Origin: Geoglobus sp.
GTDB lineage: Archaea; Halobacteriota; Archaeoglobi; Archaeoglobales; Archaeoglobaceae
NCBI GenBank assembly: GCA_015523645.1
Contig: WAJY01000258.1
Span: 1 to 7,851, forward strand
DNA: 7,851 nt
Direction: 5' to 3'
This document shows, piece by piece, positions 6,156-7,851 of the stretch. A program made the translations under genes and the position numbers. The number at the start of each line of letters is the position of its first letter. Position 1 is the stretch's first letter. The notes beneath the pieces were generated by a model, which saw only the letters and a list, made by a program, of their open reading frames with translations, was not told where the DNA came from and made no database searches.

Positions 6156-6918
6156 CCTTGAACTCAGGTTCCCTCCTTTCCAGAAAAGCCCTCAAACCCT
6201 CCTTTGCATCCTCGGTTGAGAAGAGAAGGCTTGCAAGTGCCACCTCATATCTTAGCCCATCTTCAAGCCCCATAGTTCTCGTGGCGTTTAAAGCTCTTTT
6301 AGCCATTTTTATGGCAAGGGGAGGTTTACCTGCTATGGTTTTGGCAATCTCAAAGCATCTCTCCATGAGCCTTTCATGCTCAACAACCTCCTCAACAAGC
6401 CCTATTCTGAAAGCCTCATGAGCATCAATGATCTCACCTGTGAAAACAAGCTTCTTTGCCATTCCAAGTCCAACAAGTCTCGGCAATCTCTGGGTTGCTC
6501 CAACTCCGGGCATTATGCCAAGGTTGAGTTCAGGCTGCCCGAATTTTGCCCTTTCGCTTGCAATTCTGATGTCGCATGCCATAGCAAGCTCACACCCCCC
6601 GCCAAGAGCGTATCCGTTCACCGCAGCAATAACAGGTATGTCAAGGTTCTCTATTCTGTTGTTCAGCCATGTTCCGTATTTAGACAGCCTTATGTACTCA
6701 AAGGGGGTTCTTTTTGACAGCTCGTTTATGTCTGCTCCTGCTGCGAAGGCCTTTCCCTTTCCTGTGATTATCAGAACCCTCGCTCTTTCTTCAACCTCAT
6801 CGAGGGCAGAGCTAATCTCCATTCTTGTTTTTGTGTCAAGGGCATTGAGCTTTTCCGGGCGGTTTAATGTGATCAGAGCAATTTCTTTTTCAGGGTACTC
6901 AAGCAGAATCCTCTCCAT
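6148..6918 (-). CDS. Enoyl-CoA hydratase/isomerase family protein (crotonase)
   Basis: 256 residues, the usual single-domain crotonase length. It probably adds water to trans-2-enoyl-CoA to give 3-hydroxyacyl-CoA, a beta-oxidation step in the cytoplasm. The fold signature is clear: LNRPEKLNAL near 18-27, AFAAGADINEL at 57-67 (first oxyanion-hole strand), and NGYALGGGCELAMACD at 101-116. Glu110 (in GGCE) and Glu130 (in FGQPE) lie twenty residues apart and correspond to the two catalytic glutamates of rat mitochondrial hydratase (Glu144, Glu164), so true hydratase activity is favoured over isomerase-type relatives that lose one. GVGATQRLPRLVG follows at 138-150. ATG at 6918 is preceded by a perfect GGAGGTGA. 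It lies four bases downstream of the hydroxyacyl-CoA dehydrogenase gene, surely in the same transcript. Chain-length preference cannot be read from sequence. Confidence 0.93.
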   Translation of the reverse strand: MERILLEYPEKEIALITLNRPEKLNALDTKTRMEISSALDEVEERARVLIITGKGKAFAAGADINELSKRTPFEYIRLSKYGTWLNNRIENLDIPVIAAVNGYALGGGCELAMACDIRIASERAKFGQPELNLGIMPGVGATQRLPRLVGLGMAKKLVFTGEIIDAHEAFRIGLVEEVVEHERLMERCFEIAKTIAGKPPLAIKMAKRALNATRTMGLEDGLRYEVALASLLFSTEDAKEGLRAFLERREPEFKGK

Positions 6919-6922
6919 GCTC

Positions 6923-6930
6923 TCACCTCC
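6923..6930 (-). promoter_or_regulatory. Strong ribosome binding site of the crotonase gene
   Basis: On the minus strand GGAGGTGA, a full match to the archaeal anti-Shine-Dalgarno, lies four bases before the ATG at 6918. Its final TGA is also the stop codon of the upstream dehydrogenase gene, so termination and re-initiation are physically coupled. Confidence 0.75.
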
Positions 6931-7846
6931 TTATTCCAATTTTCCTCAGAACCTGACTCGCTCTCTCCTGCCCGAAGAACTCGTAGATGCCTCCCCTGCT
7001 ATCAGGCTTCACCGCTGGATCTCCAAGATATCCGGCATCAACAAGCTGAACAAGCAGTTTTGGTGGTGCCCATCTCTCCTCTCCCGTTGCCTCATACATT
7101 GCTCTCAGAGCATTCAGCCTTGTGTCAAGCCCCACAAGGTCACCTGTCTCAAGAGGGCCCATTGCATAGCCGTATCCGAGCATCATGCCTATGTCTATGT
7201 CCTGAGGAGTTGCAACCCCCTCCTGAACCATGAGAATCGCCTCTCTACCAAGAATCAGTCCAAGTCTGCTTGTCGCAAAGCCCGGAGAGTCGTTCACGAG
7301 GATCGGAACCTTGCCCAGATTGACGAAAAACTCCCTGACTGATTCAAGAACTGTCCTGTCTGTCAGCAATCCTTTCACGAGCTCGACGAGCCTCTGAATG
7401 TGAGCGGGGTTGAAGAAGTGAACTCCCAGAAAGTTCCCAGGCTTCCTGACTGCCTTTGAGAGCTTTGTAATGCTGATTGTGGATGTGTTTGAGCCTATTA
7501 TCGCCTCTTTGTCCACTTTTTCACTTATTCTCTTTAAAACATCAAGCTTCAGAGCTACATCCTCAAAAACAGCCTCGATGACGAGATCACAGCCTTCAAG
7601 CTCCTCAAAACTCGTGCTTGTTTTTACCCTTCTTAAAATCTCCTCAACCTCATTCTGGGTTATTTTTCCCTTCTCCAAAAGCCTTTTCAGGCCGAACCTC
7701 CCATCCTTTATGCTTCTTATTCCCTGCTCAAGCTTTCTCTCATCAACATCTATTGCTGTCACATCAAAACCATTTTGGGCAAAAAACTGGCTGATCTGGG
7801 TTCCCATCACTCCAAATCCAACAACACCGATCCTTTCTATCTCCAT
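6923..7846 (-). CDS. 3-hydroxyacyl-CoA dehydrogenase, NAD-dependent
   Basis: 307 residues, ATG at 7846, the usual length for the single-function enzyme. It oxidises L-3-hydroxyacyl-CoA to 3-ketoacyl-CoA with NAD in the cytoplasm. The N-terminal Rossmann domain shows GFGVMG at 10-15 and an acidic residue after the second strand (AIDVDE, Asp33) typical of NAD preference. It continues with VIEAVFED at 89-96 and SNTSTISI at 119-126. GVHFFNPAH at 141-149 holds the probable catalytic His143; Glu155 (in LVELV) sits twelve residues later, as in the His158/Glu170 pair of the human enzyme. NDSPGF at 185-190 begins the C-terminal helical dimerisation domain, with GYAMGPLETGDLVGLD at 226-241. It heads the pair with the crotonase. 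Only five bases precede the start, so its promoter and ribosome binding site, or any further upstream operon genes, are not visible. Confidence 0.93.
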   Translation of the reverse strand: MEIERIGVVGFGVMGTQISQFFAQNGFDVTAIDVDERKLEQGIRSIKDGRFGLKRLLEKGKITQNEVEEILRRVKTSTSFEELEGCDLVIEAVFEDVALKLDVLKRISEKVDKEAIIGSNTSTISITKLSKAVRKPGNFLGVHFFNPAHIQRLVELVKGLLTDRTVLESVREFFVNLGKVPILVNDSPGFATSRLGLILGREAILMVQEGVATPQDIDIGMMLGYGYAMGPLETGDLVGLDTRLNALRAMYEATGEERWAPPKLLVQLVDAGYLGDPAVKPDSRGGIYEFFGQERASQVLRKIGIRR

Positions 7847-7851
7847 AATAT

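Noticed and set aside
6428..7342. 304-codon open frame on the plus strand
   Set aside because: It lies antisense to parts of two strongly conserved genes (crotonase and hydroxyacyl-CoA dehydrogenase), is rich in Ser, Pro and Leu as such shadows are, and has no domain pattern.
1..7851. tRNA, rRNA, CRISPR array or intact insertion sequence
   Set aside because: I saw no cloverleaf with CCA-proximal consensus, no regularly spaced direct repeats, and no intact transposase gene with terminal inverted repeats on either strand.

Overview
The window looks like a moderately AT-rich archaeal chromosome. Supporting signs are GGAGGTGA-type ribosome binding sites, a PGF-CTERM (archaeosortase) tail, secreted proteins dense in N-glycosylation sequons, and a crotonase plus 3-hydroxyacyl-CoA dehydrogenase pair. 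The combination would fit Archaeoglobales (Archaeoglobus, Ferroglobus, Geoglobus), which carry many beta-oxidation genes. That placement is inference from gene content, not a database match.

Layout. Bases 3-74 are the last codons of a zinc-ribbon protein. Bases 75-587 hold no intact gene: an AT-rich tract, a possible decayed reverse-strand remnant, and a candidate promoter. Bases 588-6138 hold three overlapping plus-strand genes. The first is a secreted 8-bladed PQQ-type beta-propeller carrying two tandem DUF4430 domains. The second is a surface-anchored protein with DUF4430, a PGF-pre-PGF-like domain, an alpha/alpha toroid and a PGF-CTERM tail. The third is a BtuF-like substrate-binding protein. 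Bases 6148-7846 hold a convergent minus-strand pair, 3-hydroxyacyl-CoA dehydrogenase followed by enoyl-CoA hydratase, probably one transcript for part of beta-oxidation.

How the genes may work together. DUF4430 (the transcobalamin C-terminal beta-grasp type domain) and the alpha/alpha toroid are the two building blocks of the animal vitamin B12 carriers intrinsic factor and transcobalamin. Here they occur together in one archaeal protein, coupled to a gene for a BtuF-type binding protein, the usual cobalamin-delivery component of an ABC importer. The most economical hypothesis is a cell-surface corrinoid-capture system: propeller/DUF4430 and toroid/DUF4430 proteins outside the cell bind or scavenge the ligand and pass it to BtuF. 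The permease and ATPase genes are not in the window, and the ligand is inferred from family knowledge only.

The minus-strand pair has no visible functional link to the plus-strand cluster; the two sets meet tail to tail with a 9-base gap.
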